A stretch of 64,000 bases of DNA, from positions 186,001 through 250,000 of the forward strand of contig NZ_JAAATY010000013.1 in the NCBI RefSeq assembly GCF_013280595.1, read 5' to 3'. The notes under the pieces are model-generated. The model was given only the letters and a program-made list of their open reading frames with translations. It did no database searches and was not told the DNA's origin. This document shows, piece by piece, positions 51,068 through 61,700 of the stretch. The DNA is from Kibdelosporangium persicum. GTDB lineage: Bacteria > Actinomycetota > Actinomycetes > Mycobacteriales > Pseudonocardiaceae. Within the stretch, counting starts at the first letter, position 1. Every line of letters begins with the position of its first letter. Both the position numbers and the translations under genes were made by a program.

Positions 51068-52736
51068 AGATCTCGATCGGGGCCAGTTCGTCGAAGACGT
51101 CGCCGGGACCGGGATTGCTCGGGTGGGTGGCACCGCCGAGGTGGTGCACCACGCCCCAGACCGCGTTCAACGCCGTGGCCACGGCGTTCTCCGCGAAACC
51201 GCCGAGCCACGAGATGTCGTCGCCCGCCATGAAGAAGCCTTGGTGCTCGTCGGCGAACCCGTCCTGCATGAAGTGGGTGAACAGGGTGCGTTGATAGCGG
51301 TACTGCCCCGGGAGGTTGGACTTGAACGCGCCCATGAAGTGCGGCTCGGTCTCCCAGGTGACGGCCACAGGCGGTGCGATGATGTGCGAGCGGATGTCCA
51401 CGTCGGGATAGATCTGGCGCAGGGACGCCAGAACCACCTCCAGCCGCTCCTCGGCGGTGAGCGTGGCGACCTTCATCGAGTCGTCGTTCCACGTGTACGA
51501 CAGGCACATCACCCCGGGCTTGTCCGGCCCGTCGTCGAACAGGTAGACGCCGCGTGGCAGCCGGTCGGTGAGTGTCATGCCCATGATCTCCCGGCCGGTC
51601 CTCGGATCACGATCACGCCAGAACGGCCGGTCGGTGAGCACGAACAGTTTCGACGAACCCATGTAGTGGGTCCGCTCGACCGCGATCCACGCCTCCGGCG
51701 GCAGCAGATCGGCGTCGCATTCGACACGGGACAGCAGAATCCAGCTCTGCGCGGTGAAGACCGCCGCCGGGTACGCGCGTACCCGGCCCGAGAAGTCCTC
51801 GATCAGGTACTCGTGGCCGCGGCGGCTGATCCGGTTCACCCCGGGCATCGGCCGGCCGCCGTGCAGCGAAGCCAACGAGGTGCCCTGCGGCCAGTGCACG
51901 GGCTGCTCCGGTTGATGCGTCCAAAGCCCCGCCGGGATCTGCTGACTGCCACCGATGATGCGGTACTGCTTGTCGCCCGCCTCGGTGTAGATGACCCGCA
52001 GGACGTCGAGCACGGAGTTGGGGAAGTCGGTGTCCCACCCGCCGCACCCGAAGCCCACCTGGCCGAAGATCTCCCGCTGCTCGAAGGAGGAGAACGCCGC
52101 CGTGGTGGCCAGGAAGGCGTAGAAGGACTGGCTTTCCAGCTCGCGCACGGTGCGGTTCCACATGGCTTTGATCATGGGAATGTCGCGGCGGGCCATCGCG
52201 CCGGCCATCACCGACAGGTCCGCTTTCTCGTGCAGCGCTTTCGCCCATGCGTCGGAGACCTGCTGGAACGGCATGGGCAGGTCTTCGGCGGTGCGCGCCC
52301 AGTGGGTCTCACCGCGCAGGTTGACCACCGTCATGGGCGTGGCGGGCGACAGCGGGTTGGGGAACGGCTCGGCCCGCAGGCCGAGCTTGTCCACGTAATG
52401 GAACAGCACCTCCGAAGCCGAGAAGCGCATCGAGCCCAGTTCGGCCCTCGGTTCGGGATGGCCCTCGAACCCGACCGTCCGCATGCGGCCGCCGAGTTGC
52501 TGCTCCGCTTCGTACACGACCGGCCGCAGGCCGAGTTTCATCAGTTCGTAGGCGGTCACCAGCCCCGAGATGCCCCCGCCGATGACGGCCACCTCGGTGC
52601 CGTGCCGGTGTGCCGGGACCGAGCCCAGCCCGGCCCGGTGGTTCAGCCAGTCGCCGTAGGCGAACGGGAAATCCGGGGACAACGCCGCCGTTGTCGGTAT
52701 CGGATGTTGGTCGGTACTTGTCGTGGGTGAGCCCAT
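51066..52736 (-). CDS. Flavin amino-acid monooxygenase/amine oxidase, candidate L-arginine 2-monooxygenase
   Basis: 556 residues. The FAD-binding Rossmann motif is VIGGGISGL (G53-G58) with E77 as ribose ligand, followed by GGRMRT. Further signatures are an ELGSMRF motif, PLSPATPMT, and a C-terminal amine-oxidase block FMAGDDISWLGGFAENAV. This is the architecture of tryptophan/lysine/arginine 2-monooxygenases, which oxidatively decarboxylate amino acids to amides. Oxidising arginine to 4-guanidinobutyramide supplies the amide for the neighbouring amidase. Two 16-bp direct repeats, each containing a GAGGT Shine-Dalgarno, directly precede the start. The assignment to arginine rather than lysine comes only from cluster type. 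Confidence 0.84.
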   Translation of the reverse strand: MGSPTTSTDQHPIPTTAALSPDFPFAYGDWLNHRAGLGSVPAHRHGTEVAVIGGGISGLVTAYELMKLGLRPVVYEAEQQLGGRMRTVGFEGHPEPRAELGSMRFSASEVLFHYVDKLGLRAEPFPNPLSPATPMTVVNLRGETHWARTAEDLPMPFQQVSDAWAKALHEKADLSVMAGAMARRDIPMIKAMWNRTVRELESQSFYAFLATTAAFSSFEQREIFGQVGFGCGGWDTDFPNSVLDVLRVIYTEAGDKQYRIIGGSQQIPAGLWTHQPEQPVHWPQGTSLASLHGGRPMPGVNRISRRGHEYLIEDFSGRVRAYPAAVFTAQSWILLSRVECDADLLPPEAWIAVERTHYMGSSKLFVLTDRPFWRDRDPRTGREIMGMTLTDRLPRGVYLFDDGPDKPGVMCLSYTWNDDSMKVATLTAEERLEVVLASLRQIYPDVDIRSHIIAPPVAVTWETEPHFMGAFKSNLPGQYRYQRTLFTHFMQDGFADEHQGFFMAGDDISWLGGFAENAVATALNAVWGVVHHLGGATHPSNPGPGDVFDELAPIEI

Positions 52737-52740
52737 AATG

Positions 52741-52775
52741 TCGGACCTCAGCGATTTCGTCGGACCTCAGCGATT
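52741..52775. repeat. Tandem 16-bp direct repeat upstream of the oxidase gene
   Basis: Copies at 52741-52756 and 52760-52775 (TCGGACCTCAGCGATT as written on the plus strand) with a 19-bp period. On the coding strand each copy contains GAGGTCCGA, so the Shine-Dalgarno is duplicated and the nearer copy ends 4 bases before the ATG. The rest of the gap to the efflux gene (52776-52983) shows no other gene. Confidence 0.7.
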
Positions 52776-52983
52776 GCTTTTCCAGTCGTGGTGGTCGACG
52801 GCGAGGCGTGAGACAACGCATTCGCACCGCATGGCACCACGCGTTCCCGTGCCAGGAACCGTCCTGGTTCATGGGAAAAACGACACGGTGATCAAAACAT
52901 AGGCCGCAAGCCGGTCCACCGGTAGCGGGTGAAATCCTCGTCCCGGCCATTCGCCGGCAATTCGCCGGATGGAACGAGTGCCG

Positions 52984-54534
52984 TCATGACAACGGCGTGC
53001 CGCCCGCGGTGCCCTGTTCCTCGACGGCATCCTTTTCGATGACCTTGGGAACGCCACGCAGCGACCTCAACGCGATGAGGGCCAGGACAGCCATCACCGC
53101 GGCGCTGAAGACCATGCTCACCTGGATACCGTCGACGAACGCCGTCACCGCGGCGTTCCGGACGGCGGCGCCGATCGTGTCCTGCAAGGCGGCGGCCACC
53201 GTGAGCGCTTCGTAGAACGACTCGTGGACCTGCTCGGCCATCGGCGCCGGAACACCGGCGGGCAGCACGAGTTGCGCCCGGTATATCCCGGAGAGCACGC
53301 TCCCGACCACGGCGATGCCAAGCGATCCGCCCAGCTCGTACGCGGTCGCCGACACCGCCGCCGCGGCACCGGCGCGGCTGCGCGGGACCGTGCCGAGGAT
53401 CGTGTCGCTGGTGACGGTCAGCGTGAGGCCGGCGCCCGCGCCGAACGCCACCTGAGCGACCATCACCAGCGCGTACGGCGAGTCCGCCTCGATCAACGCG
53501 AACACCGCGAATCCCAGCACGGCAAGGCCGAGACCGAGTGCCACCGAGACCGACCGGCCGAACCGGTTGACCGCCCGCGCGGCCAGCAGGCCGCCCGCCA
53601 GCATGGCGGCCAGCGCGCTGGGGATGTAGGCAAGCCCGGACTGGATCGACGACCACCCGCGCACCAGTTGGAAGTACTGGCTGATGATCAGCCCGAACGC
53701 GGCCAGGGTGAACACCGAGATCAGGTTCGACCCGACGGACGCCGCGAAGCCGCGATCAAGGAACAGCCGCAGGTCGATCAGGGCGACCGGCAGCCGGAGC
53801 TGCCGCCGCGCGAACAGCGCCAGCGCGGCCACCCCGAGCCCGAGCGCGGCCAGGACATCGGCGTGCCACAAGCCCGTGTAGAAGGCGCCTTTGACCGCGT
53901 AGACCACCGCGACCACGCCGATCACCGAGAGAACCACACTGAACAGGTCCAGCCGCAACGGTTCCGGTGTGCGCGACTCCGGCACGTACTTGGCGGCCAC
54001 CAGGATCAACGCTGTGACCGGCACGTTCACCAGGAACACCGAACCCCACCAGAACGAGTCCAGCAGCAGTCCGCCGACGATCGGCCCGATCGCGAACCCC
54101 GCCGCCGAGACGCCCGCGCTGGCGCCGATCGCGGCCGTGCGGGCCTGCTGTGTGGTGAACACCGCACGCAGCAACGACGAAGTCGCGGGCAGCACCGCCG
54201 CGCCCGCCACACCGAGCAAGGCCCGCGCCACGATGAGCAGTTCGGGGGTCGGCGCGTACGCCGCCAGCACCGAGCACGCCGCGAACGCGATGGCGCCGTA
54301 GACCAACACCCGCCGACGCCCGAACCGGTCGCCGAGGTTGCCCATGGTGACCAGCAGACCGGCCATCGTGAAGCCGTAGATGTCCGCGATCCACAGCACC
54401 GACTCGCCCGAGGCGCCGAGCTGTGTGGTCAACGCGGGAACCGCCAGGTACAACACGGTGACGTCGACCGCGATCATCAGCTGTGCGAGGCACGCCACGA
54501 AGATCGTCGCGGCGCTCACCAGTCGGCTGGTCAC
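52984..54534 (-). CDS. MFS drug efflux transporter (DHA2, 14 TM)
   Basis: 516 residues. The EmrB/QacA-type transporter has motif A (GNLGDRFGRRRVLVYG), antiporter motif C (GFAIGPIVGG) and a second-half TMS7-14 organisation (FGRSVSVALGLGLAVLGFAVF). DHA2 pumps commonly export the cluster's own product. Its position between the starter-biosynthesis genes and the LAL regulator fits self-resistance. GTG start. Divergent from the LAL regulator with a 332-bp shared control region (54535-54866). Confidence 0.92.
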   Translation of the reverse strand: MTSRLVSAATIFVACLAQLMIAVDVTVLYLAVPALTTQLGASGESVLWIADIYGFTMAGLLVTMGNLGDRFGRRRVLVYGAIAFAACSVLAAYAPTPELLIVARALLGVAGAAVLPATSSLLRAVFTTQQARTAAIGASAGVSAAGFAIGPIVGGLLLDSFWWGSVFLVNVPVTALILVAAKYVPESRTPEPLRLDLFSVVLSVIGVVAVVYAVKGAFYTGLWHADVLAALGLGVAALALFARRQLRLPVALIDLRLFLDRGFAASVGSNLISVFTLAAFGLIISQYFQLVRGWSSIQSGLAYIPSALAAMLAGGLLAARAVNRFGRSVSVALGLGLAVLGFAVFALIEADSPYALVMVAQVAFGAGAGLTLTVTSDTILGTVPRSRAGAAAAVSATAYELGGSLGIAVVGSVLSGIYRAQLVLPAGVPAPMAEQVHESFYEALTVAAALQDTIGAAVRNAAVTAFVDGIQVSMVFSAAVMAVLALIALRSLRGVPKVIEKDAVEEQGTAGGTPLS

Positions 54535-54866
54535 GCGCCGACCACCCGTGCACTGTCCACTGTGTACCCCCTGCTCTCCGTGTCCTTCTGTGTCTCTCTG
54601 TGTCTCTCGTGTCTCGGCGTGGCGGTCCTCACCAGTTCACTACGGTATCGACCTGGAGTGGCGACGCCGCGCTGGCTCTTTCCACGTGCCGCCCATCGAA
54701 CGGCAACCCCGCCCGGAATCCGGATATCTCCTCGCGAGCAGGGACCACGGCGCGTTCCCTCCCGGTTACCCGTCGGTGGAACTGTTCTGTGGGGACGTCC
54801 AGCCCTGCCGCGTTAGCGTCACCAGCGAGTTGTTACCGACACACGTTGAGGTTGGGAAGTGCGCGG
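54535..54866. promoter_or_regulatory. 332-bp divergent control region, efflux pump / LAL regulator
   Basis: No gene seen. A pyrimidine-rich set of near-tandem 10-bp units (CTGTGTCTCT twice, then a degenerate third) occupies about 54589-54617. On the pump's coding strand, CAGTG-GA-CAGTG direct repeats lie near its start (54550-54561). Both could be regulator-binding sites. Confidence 0.4.
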
Positions 54867-57689
54867 ATGAGCGAGGCGGATTGTGCGCGGCCGCTCGGCG
54901 TGACGCGGCAGACGAACAACCAGGCGGTGCTCGACCGCCCGGCGCAGCGGTTCCTCCGCGACGCCCCGGCAGGCACGGGCAAGCTTGTCGAACGTGACTC
55001 GGTCCTGGCGGAGCTGGCCCGGCTGCTGACCGAAAGCGCCTGCGGTCACGGCAAGGTCGCCGTGATCAGCGGGGGAATCGCGGCGGGCAAGACGGCTCTG
55101 CTCGAAACGTTCGAACAACACGCGGTATCCGCCCGAGCGACACTGCTGCACGCCTGCGGTACCCCCACCGAGCAAACCCTGCGCTTCGGTGTGGTCGAAC
55201 AGTTCTTTCGCGGTACGACCGGATCGGCGGTGGCCAGGCTGGTCACCGATCTGATCGCGTCGCCGTACGGGAGCGAGTCGCCGGACGAGGACTCGGAATC
55301 CAGGATCGCGCACAGCGTCTGTGCCGCGCTGCTCGACCTGGCCGGCGAACAGCCGCTGGTGATCAGCGTCGACGATCACCAGTTCGCGGACCATGCCTCC
55401 ATCCGTGTGCTGACGTACCTGCTGCACCGCATCGGGTCGGCGCCGGTGATGCTGGTCTTCGGCCAACGCACCGGAACGTCGTCCGGGCTCGTGCCGGAGG
55501 CGTTGCGGCATCCCGATTCCCGGCTGTTCACGCTGCCACCGCTGTCCCAGGACGGAATCGGCCGGCTGCTCGCCGATCGGCTGGACGTCAAGGCCGCGCC
55601 CCGGCTGGCACCCGGATGTCATGCACTGACCGGCGGCAATCCACTCCTGCTGCACGCGCTGATCGAGGATTGCCGTGCGCTGGGCGTCGACGGGATGAGC
55701 GAGCCGGTGGCCGGGCCGGCCTTCGCCAGTGCGGTGCTGAGCTGTCTGCATCGAGGCGGACCGCAACTGCAGCGGACAGCAAGGGCGATCGCGGTGCTCG
55801 GCGAGCTGGCCACTCCCGCGCTGCTGGCCAGATTCCTCGGCGAACGGCTCTCCGTGGTGAGCGACACGCTGGAAGCGCTGGAACTGGCCGGTTTGACCGC
55901 CGGTTCCCAGTTCCGGTACGGCCGCGCCCGTGCCGTGATCCTCGGCGAACTGACCGCCGCTGAAAGGTCCACACTGGACCTCCGGGCGGCCAGGCTGCTG
56001 CATGCGGACGGGGTGGCGCCCGCGGAGGTGGTCGGGTATCTGCTCGATGCCGGTGAGGCCGAGGAACCCTGGGCGGCCGGAGTGCTGCGGGCCGCGGGCG
56101 ACCAGATCCTGACGCATGCCGAACGGGCACTCGCCCTCGGCGAGGTCGGGGATGCCGTCCGGTACCTCGAGTCGGCCAGCCGCTTCTGCGGCGACGGGCG
56201 TCAGCGTGCCACGCTCACCGCGCGACTGGCCAGGTTCCAGTGGACCGTCAGCCCGGCGGCGGCGAGCCGGCATCACGGCCCGTTGCGGGCGGCCCTGCGG
56301 CAGGGGATGCTCACCGACGGTGAAGCGATGCGGCTGGTCCGGTCGCTGGCTTGGCACGGCCAGCCGGGGGAGGCCGTGCGCGCACTGGAAACCGTGACAG
56401 GGCCGCCGGACCCGGCGGAGCGAGACCTGACCGGGCGATGGCTTGCCCGTTGGCACCCGCCGCTCTTCGCCGCGGCGCAGCGCAATGGATTGACCGAACC
56501 GCTGCGAGCCAAGAACGTTCGCGCCAAAACGTCATCGACTGACTGCGACAACACGGCAATGGTCGACCGGACCGAGCAGGTGCTGCGGGAAAGCCGGGTC
56601 GGGGACACCCCGCCGGAATCAGTGCTGTCCGCGTTGCGGGAACTGCTTGCCGCAGACCAGCCCAAGCGGGCGATGTACTGGTGCGAGGACCTGCTTCGCG
56701 ACGCTGAGCGTCAGCACGCGACGGCGTGGTGCGCGGTGTTGACGGACCTCAGGTCGGCGATCAATCTGCGGCTCGGTGAACTCGCCGACGCCGAACGCGA
56801 CGCCTGCGACGCCCTGTCGCTGCTGTCGGTCCGGAGCTGGGGAGTGGCGATCGGGTCGCCGCTGAGTCATCTCGTCCTCGCCACGACCAGGATGGGCAAG
56901 TTCGACGAGGCCGAGCGGGCGTTCACCCTGGCGATCCCCCGTGCGATGGGGCACAGCGGCTACTGGCTGGAGTATCTGGTCGCGCGCGGGCATTTCTCGC
57001 TCGCCACCGGCCGGCCGCATGCCGCGCTCGACGATTTCCGGACGGTGGGCGATCTCGCGGCCTCGTGGAACCTCGATGATCCGGTGACGTTGCCGTGGCG
57101 CGTGGAGATGGCGCGGGCACTGGCCCAGCTCGGCCAGGCCGACCGGGCGACGCACCTCATCCGGGAACAGCTGGCCATGCTCGGATCGGCATCCGGCTGG
57201 ATGCGCGGAGTCTCGCTCGGTGTGCTCGCTTCGGTCGCCGATCTCCCCCAGCGGCGGGCCATCCTCGACGCGGCCGTGGATCTTCTGCAGACCGCGCAGG
57301 ACGGGTATCACCTCGCGCACGTGATCACCGAACTGGGCCGGGTCCGGCACCGTGAAGGCCGGCTGACCCGGGCGAGGCAGCTGTGGCACCGTGCACTGCG
57401 CCTGGCCGAGCGCTGTCACGCGCATCCGTTGCGCCGCGAGGTGTTGGCCTGCCTGGGAGCACTGAACACGGATGCCAGGCCGGGCGGTCCGCGGGACGTG
57501 GACGGCAGTCCGGCACTGAGTGCGGCCGAGCGGCGGGTCGCCGAACTGGCCGTGTCCGGCCGGACCAACCGTGAGATCGGGCAGACGCTGCACATCACGC
57601 TGAGCACCGTGGAACAGCATCTGACCAAGGTGTACCGCAAGCTGAACATCAAGCGGCGAAGCGAACTGCCGGCTGTGTTGCCCGTGTGA
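54867..57689 (+). CDS. LAL-type (large ATP-binding LuxR) transcriptional regulator
   Basis: 940 residues: N-terminal AAA-type ATPase with P-loop GGIAAGKT at 69-76 and Walker B LVISVDDHQFAD, a long helical region, and a C-terminal LuxR HTH (LSAAERRVAELAVSGRTNREIGQTLHITLSTVEQHL, about 875-935). LAL regulators (MalT/PikD class) activate macrolide and polyene clusters. The ATG at 54867 was chosen because upstream in-frame residues lack coding character and overlap the efflux-pump promoter. It is the second cluster-situated regulator, with the PAS-LuxR gene. Followed after 48 bp by the discrete acyltransferase gene in the same orientation. Confidence 0.9.
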   Translation: MSEADCARPLGVTRQTNNQAVLDRPAQRFLRDAPAGTGKLVERDSVLAELARLLTESACGHGKVAVISGGIAAGKTALLETFEQHAVSARATLLHACGTPTEQTLRFGVVEQFFRGTTGSAVARLVTDLIASPYGSESPDEDSESRIAHSVCAALLDLAGEQPLVISVDDHQFADHASIRVLTYLLHRIGSAPVMLVFGQRTGTSSGLVPEALRHPDSRLFTLPPLSQDGIGRLLADRLDVKAAPRLAPGCHALTGGNPLLLHALIEDCRALGVDGMSEPVAGPAFASAVLSCLHRGGPQLQRTARAIAVLGELATPALLARFLGERLSVVSDTLEALELAGLTAGSQFRYGRARAVILGELTAAERSTLDLRAARLLHADGVAPAEVVGYLLDAGEAEEPWAAGVLRAAGDQILTHAERALALGEVGDAVRYLESASRFCGDGRQRATLTARLARFQWTVSPAAASRHHGPLRAALRQGMLTDGEAMRLVRSLAWHGQPGEAVRALETVTGPPDPAERDLTGRWLARWHPPLFAAAQRNGLTEPLRAKNVRAKTSSTDCDNTAMVDRTEQVLRESRVGDTPPESVLSALRELLAADQPKRAMYWCEDLLRDAERQHATAWCAVLTDLRSAINLRLGELADAERDACDALSLLSVRSWGVAIGSPLSHLVLATTRMGKFDEAERAFTLAIPRAMGHSGYWLEYLVARGHFSLATGRPHAALDDFRTVGDLAASWNLDDPVTLPWRVEMARALAQLGQADRATHLIREQLAMLGSASGWMRGVSLGVLASVADLPQRRAILDAAVDLLQTAQDGYHLAHVITELGRVRHREGRLTRARQLWHRALRLAERCHAHPLRREVLACLGALNTDARPGGPRDVDGSPALSAAERRVAELAVSGRTNREIGQTLHITLSTVEQHLTKVYRKLNIKRRSELPAVLPV

Positions 57690-57737
57690 CCGGCCTGGTG
57701 AAGCGGATCTCGACCTACTGAAAAGGTGTGCACCCCG

Positions 57738-58697
57738 ATGACTGGGCAAAGCGAAGCACAGCGGACGGCCGTGGTGTTTCCCGGGATGGGCAAGTTCGAT
57801 TTCGGCAGCGCGGGCCGGTTCCTCGTGCTCGACCGGTACGCGCGCGCCCGGCTTTCCGTCGCCGACGAGGTGCTCGGCCTGTCCGTGCTGGGCCGGTTCG
57901 ACACCGAGGACACGGCCTACTCGGAGTACGCGCAGCTGGCCTTCGTGATCGCCTCGCTCGCCGCGGCGGACCGGGCCGAGGACCGGTTCGGGATGCGGCC
58001 GGAAGTCTGTGTCGGGGCGAGTTTCGGCCAGAAGGCGGCGGCCGCGTACACCGGCTCGCTGGATTTCGTCGACGTCGTCCGGCTGACGGTCGACCTTGCC
58101 CGGTGCGAGCGGGAGTACTTCGCCGCCGAGTACGCGGATGTGGTGACACACGCGGTCTACCGGGTGCCGGACGAACCGTTCCACGGACTGCTGGACGAGA
58201 TGCGCGCCCGCGGCCAGTGGTTCGAGATCTCCGGGACGCTGGATCGCGGCTTCTACATGATCTCCCTGCGGGAGTCCGCGCTGGAGGACTTCATCCAGGC
58301 GGTACGGGATCTCGGCGGATACTCGATGTACACGATGCGCCCGCCGGTGCACGCGAGCGCGTTCGGCGCGTTGCGGGCGAAGGCGGAGGCGGAGGTCTTT
58401 TCCCGATACCGGATCGAGCCGCCCAAGCTCACCGTGGTCTCGGACGCCGACGGCGCGGTGGTGAACTCCGCCGACGCGATGCGCACGATGCTGCTCGACA
58501 CCTTCGACCGGGCGATCCGCTGGCCGGACATCGTGGGCACGCTGGCCGGGCTTGGCGTGGACACGCTCTGGTTCACCGGTCCCGACGACATGTTCCACCG
58601 GCTGGACTGCACGGTCCGCAACTTCGACGTCGTCGCGATCAACCCCAGGAACGCACTGCGCCCGGGTTCGCCGAAGCGGAAACTCCGCACGGCCTGA
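57738..58697 (+). CDS. Discrete acyltransferase (FabD-like), candidate starter-unit loading enzyme
   Basis: 319-residue stand-alone malonyl-CoA:ACP-transacylase fold. It has an N-terminal VVFPGMGKFDFG, the nucleophile elbow GASFGQ with S95 (the usual GHSxG is altered) and the candidate catalytic His 205 in VHASAFG. In ECO-02301/azalomycin/desertomycin-type clusters, a separate AT of this kind transfers the omega-guanidino or omega-amino acyl-CoA onto the loading ACP. It lies 27 bp before a PKS whose first domain is a lone ACP without a loading AT. The ATG at 57738 follows AAAAGG; the in-frame GTG at 57726 is an alternative. Confidence 0.85.
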   Translation: MTGQSEAQRTAVVFPGMGKFDFGSAGRFLVLDRYARARLSVADEVLGLSVLGRFDTEDTAYSEYAQLAFVIASLAAADRAEDRFGMRPEVCVGASFGQKAAAAYTGSLDFVDVVRLTVDLARCEREYFAAEYADVVTHAVYRVPDEPFHGLLDEMRARGQWFEISGTLDRGFYMISLRESALEDFIQAVRDLGGYSMYTMRPPVHASAFGALRAKAEAEVFSRYRIEPPKLTVVSDADGAVVNSADAMRTMLLDTFDRAIRWPDIVGTLAGLGVDTLWFTGPDDMFHRLDCTVRNFDVVAINPRNALRPGSPKRKLRTA

Positions 58698-58724
58698 CAC
58701 CCGATGACCTTTGAGAGAGCAGAC

Positions 58725-61700
58725 ATGAACGAACTCGGGAACCAACGGCTCGTCGAGGACCTGCGTGGACTGCCGGCGTCCATGCAGCACCGGATGCTGC
58801 TGGATCTGGTGCGTACGCACGCGCTCGCGGCACTGCGCAACGTCCGGGGCGACGACGCGCGGGAGGAGTTCGGCCCGGACCTGGCGTTCACGGACCTGGG
58901 ATTCGATTCGCTCGCCGCGGCCGACCTGCATGTCCGGCTGGCCGAGGCCACCGGTCTGCGGTTGCCGGTCACCGTGGCCTTCGACTATCCCACGCCGGCG
59001 ATCCTGGCCAGGAGGCTGCGTGCCGAACTGCTCGGCGAGAACGCCGCGGCCGAGCCCCCGGTTCGTTCCGTGGCCGACGCCGATGACCCGATCGCGATCG
59101 TGGGCATCGGTTGCCGCTATCCCGGCGGGGTCACCGACCCGGACCAGCTGTGGCAGGTGGTGGCCGAGGGCCGGGACGTCATCGGCCCGTTCCCGGCCGA
59201 CCGTGGCTGGGACCTGGACGGGATGTTCGACCCGGACCCGGACGCCGCGGGCAAGAGCTACGTCCGTCACGGCGGATTCCTCTACGACGCGGCGGAGTTC
59301 GACGGCGAGTTCTTCGGCATCGGCCCGCGTGAGGCGCAGGCCATGGATCCGCAGCAGCGGCTGGTGCTGGAGACGTCCTGGGAAGCGCTGGAACGAGCCG
59401 GAATCGACCCGACGTCCCTGCGCGGCAGCCGGTCCGGCGTGTTCTTCGCCGCCGAGCCGCAGGAGTACGGGCCGCGCCTCACCGATGCCGAGGGGATCGA
59501 GGGGTACCTGTCCACCGGCAACACGTCCAGCTTCATCGCCGGGCGCGTCGCGTACACCCTGGGATTCGAAGGCCCGGCGTTCACTGTGGACACGGCGTGC
59601 TCCGGTTCTCTTGTCGCGCTGCACCTGGCCGTTCGTGCGTTGCGGCAGGGGGAATGCACCATCGCGCTCGCCGGTGGCGTCGCCGTGCTGGCCGCGCCCG
59701 GCACATTCCTGTCCTTCTCCCGGCAACGCGGCCTCGCGCCCGACGGCCGGTGCAAGCCGTTCTCCGCGGACGCGGACGGCACCGGCTGGTCGGAGGGTGC
59801 GGGCGTCTTCGTGGTCGAGCGCCTCTCCGACGCGATCCGCAACGGACACCCGGTGCTCGCCCTTGTCCGTGGCTCGGCGATCAACTCCGACGGCGCCTCC
59901 AACGGCCTCACCGCACCGAACGGCCCTTCGCAGCAGCGGGTGATCCGCCAGGCACTGGTCGACGCCGGCCTGACACCGGACCAGGTCGACGCGGTGGAGG
60001 CGCACGGTACCGGCACCACCCTGGGCGATCCGATCGAGGCGCAGGCACTGATCGCCACCTACGGCGGCGACCGGTCCACGCCCTTGCGGCTGGGCTCGAT
60101 CAAGTCCAACATCGGGCACACCCAGGCCGCGGCGGGGGCGGCAGGCGTGATCAAAATGATCATGGCGATGCGGCACCAGACGCTGCCTCGCACGTTGCAC
60201 GTCACCGCGCCCACGCCCCACGTGGACTGGACGGCGGGCGACGTGGAGTTGCTCACCGAGGCCGAGCCGTGGCCGGAGAACGGCCACCCACGCCGTGCGG
60301 GGGTGTCCTCGTTCGGTTTCAGTGGCACCAACGCCCACGTGATCCTGGAACAGGCACCACCACAACCCGTGCCACCGTCCACTGTCGACCAGGTTCCGGT
60401 CCTGCCGCTGCCGGTCTCCGCGAAAAGCCCGGAGGCACTGCGCGCACAGGCCGACCGCCTGAAGTCCATAGTGGACGAGCAAGTCTCCCTGACCGACCTG
60501 GGCCACGCCCTCGGGACCACCCGGGCGCACCTGGATCACCGGGCGCTGCTGGTCGCGGGCGACGTGCCGGAGCTCAGCCGTGGTCTGGACGCCCTCGCCG
60601 CGGGGCAGCAGGTCCCCGGAGTCGTCCAGGGGCGAACCACGTCGGCTCCGGTCGGATTCCTGTTCACCGGAGGTGGTTCCCAACGGCTGGGGATGGGCCG
60701 GGAACTGTACGACACCTATCCGGTGTTCGCCCGCGCCTGGGACGAGATCTGCGCGGAGATCGACGTTCATCTGGACCGGCCACTGCTCGACGTGGTGTGG
60801 GCGGAGCCGGGCAGCCCGCAGGCCGCGCTGCTTGACGAGATCGCGTATCTCCTGCCCGCGTTGTTCGCCATCGAGACAGCCATGTTCCGGCTGCTGGAAT
60901 CCTGGGGCCTGCGGCCGGATTTCCTGCTCGGGCACTCCACCGGTGAGATCGCCGCCGCGCACGTGGCCGGGGTGTGGTCGCTGCCGGACGCGGCGGCGGT
61001 GATCACCGCGCGCGGCCGGTTGATGCAGCAACTGCCCCGGGAAGGCGGGGCGATGGTCTCGGTGCAGGCCGCCGAGGAGGAGGTCGTCGCGGAACTCGGG
61101 CCGTTCGACGGACGGGCAGGCATCGCCGCGATCAACGGCCCGAGCTCGGTGGTGCTCTCCGGCGACGAGGATGCGGTCACGGAGGTCGCGGCCACGTTCG
61201 CGGCCCGTGGGCGCAAGACCAAACGGCTGCGGGTGAGCCATGCTTCCCACTCGCCGCGAATGGACCCGATGCTGCCGGAGTTCCGGATGGTCATGCGGGT
61301 GATGTCCTACTCGGCCCCCAGAATCCCGGTGGTGTCCGCGCTGACCGGCCGGATCGCCACCGCGGCGGAGCTGGGCTCGCCGGACTACTGGGTGAACCAC
61401 GTTCGCGGTTCGGTCCGGTTCGCCGACGGCGTCCGCACCCTGGCCGCCGAGGGCGTACGGACGTTCGTGGAACTCGGGCCCGACCCGGTGCTGTCCGCGA
61501 TGGCGGCGGAGTGCGTGCCCGGCGAGGACTACGTGTTCGTGCCCGCCCTGCGCCGCGGCCGCGCGGAGGCCCGCGAGATCACCGGTGCCCTGGCCGGAGC
61601 GTGGGTGCGCGGCGCCGACGTCGACTGGACCGGGGTGTACGGCGAATCGGCCCGCCCGGTCCGGCTTCCGACCTACGCCTTCCAGCGGCGCCGGTTCTGG

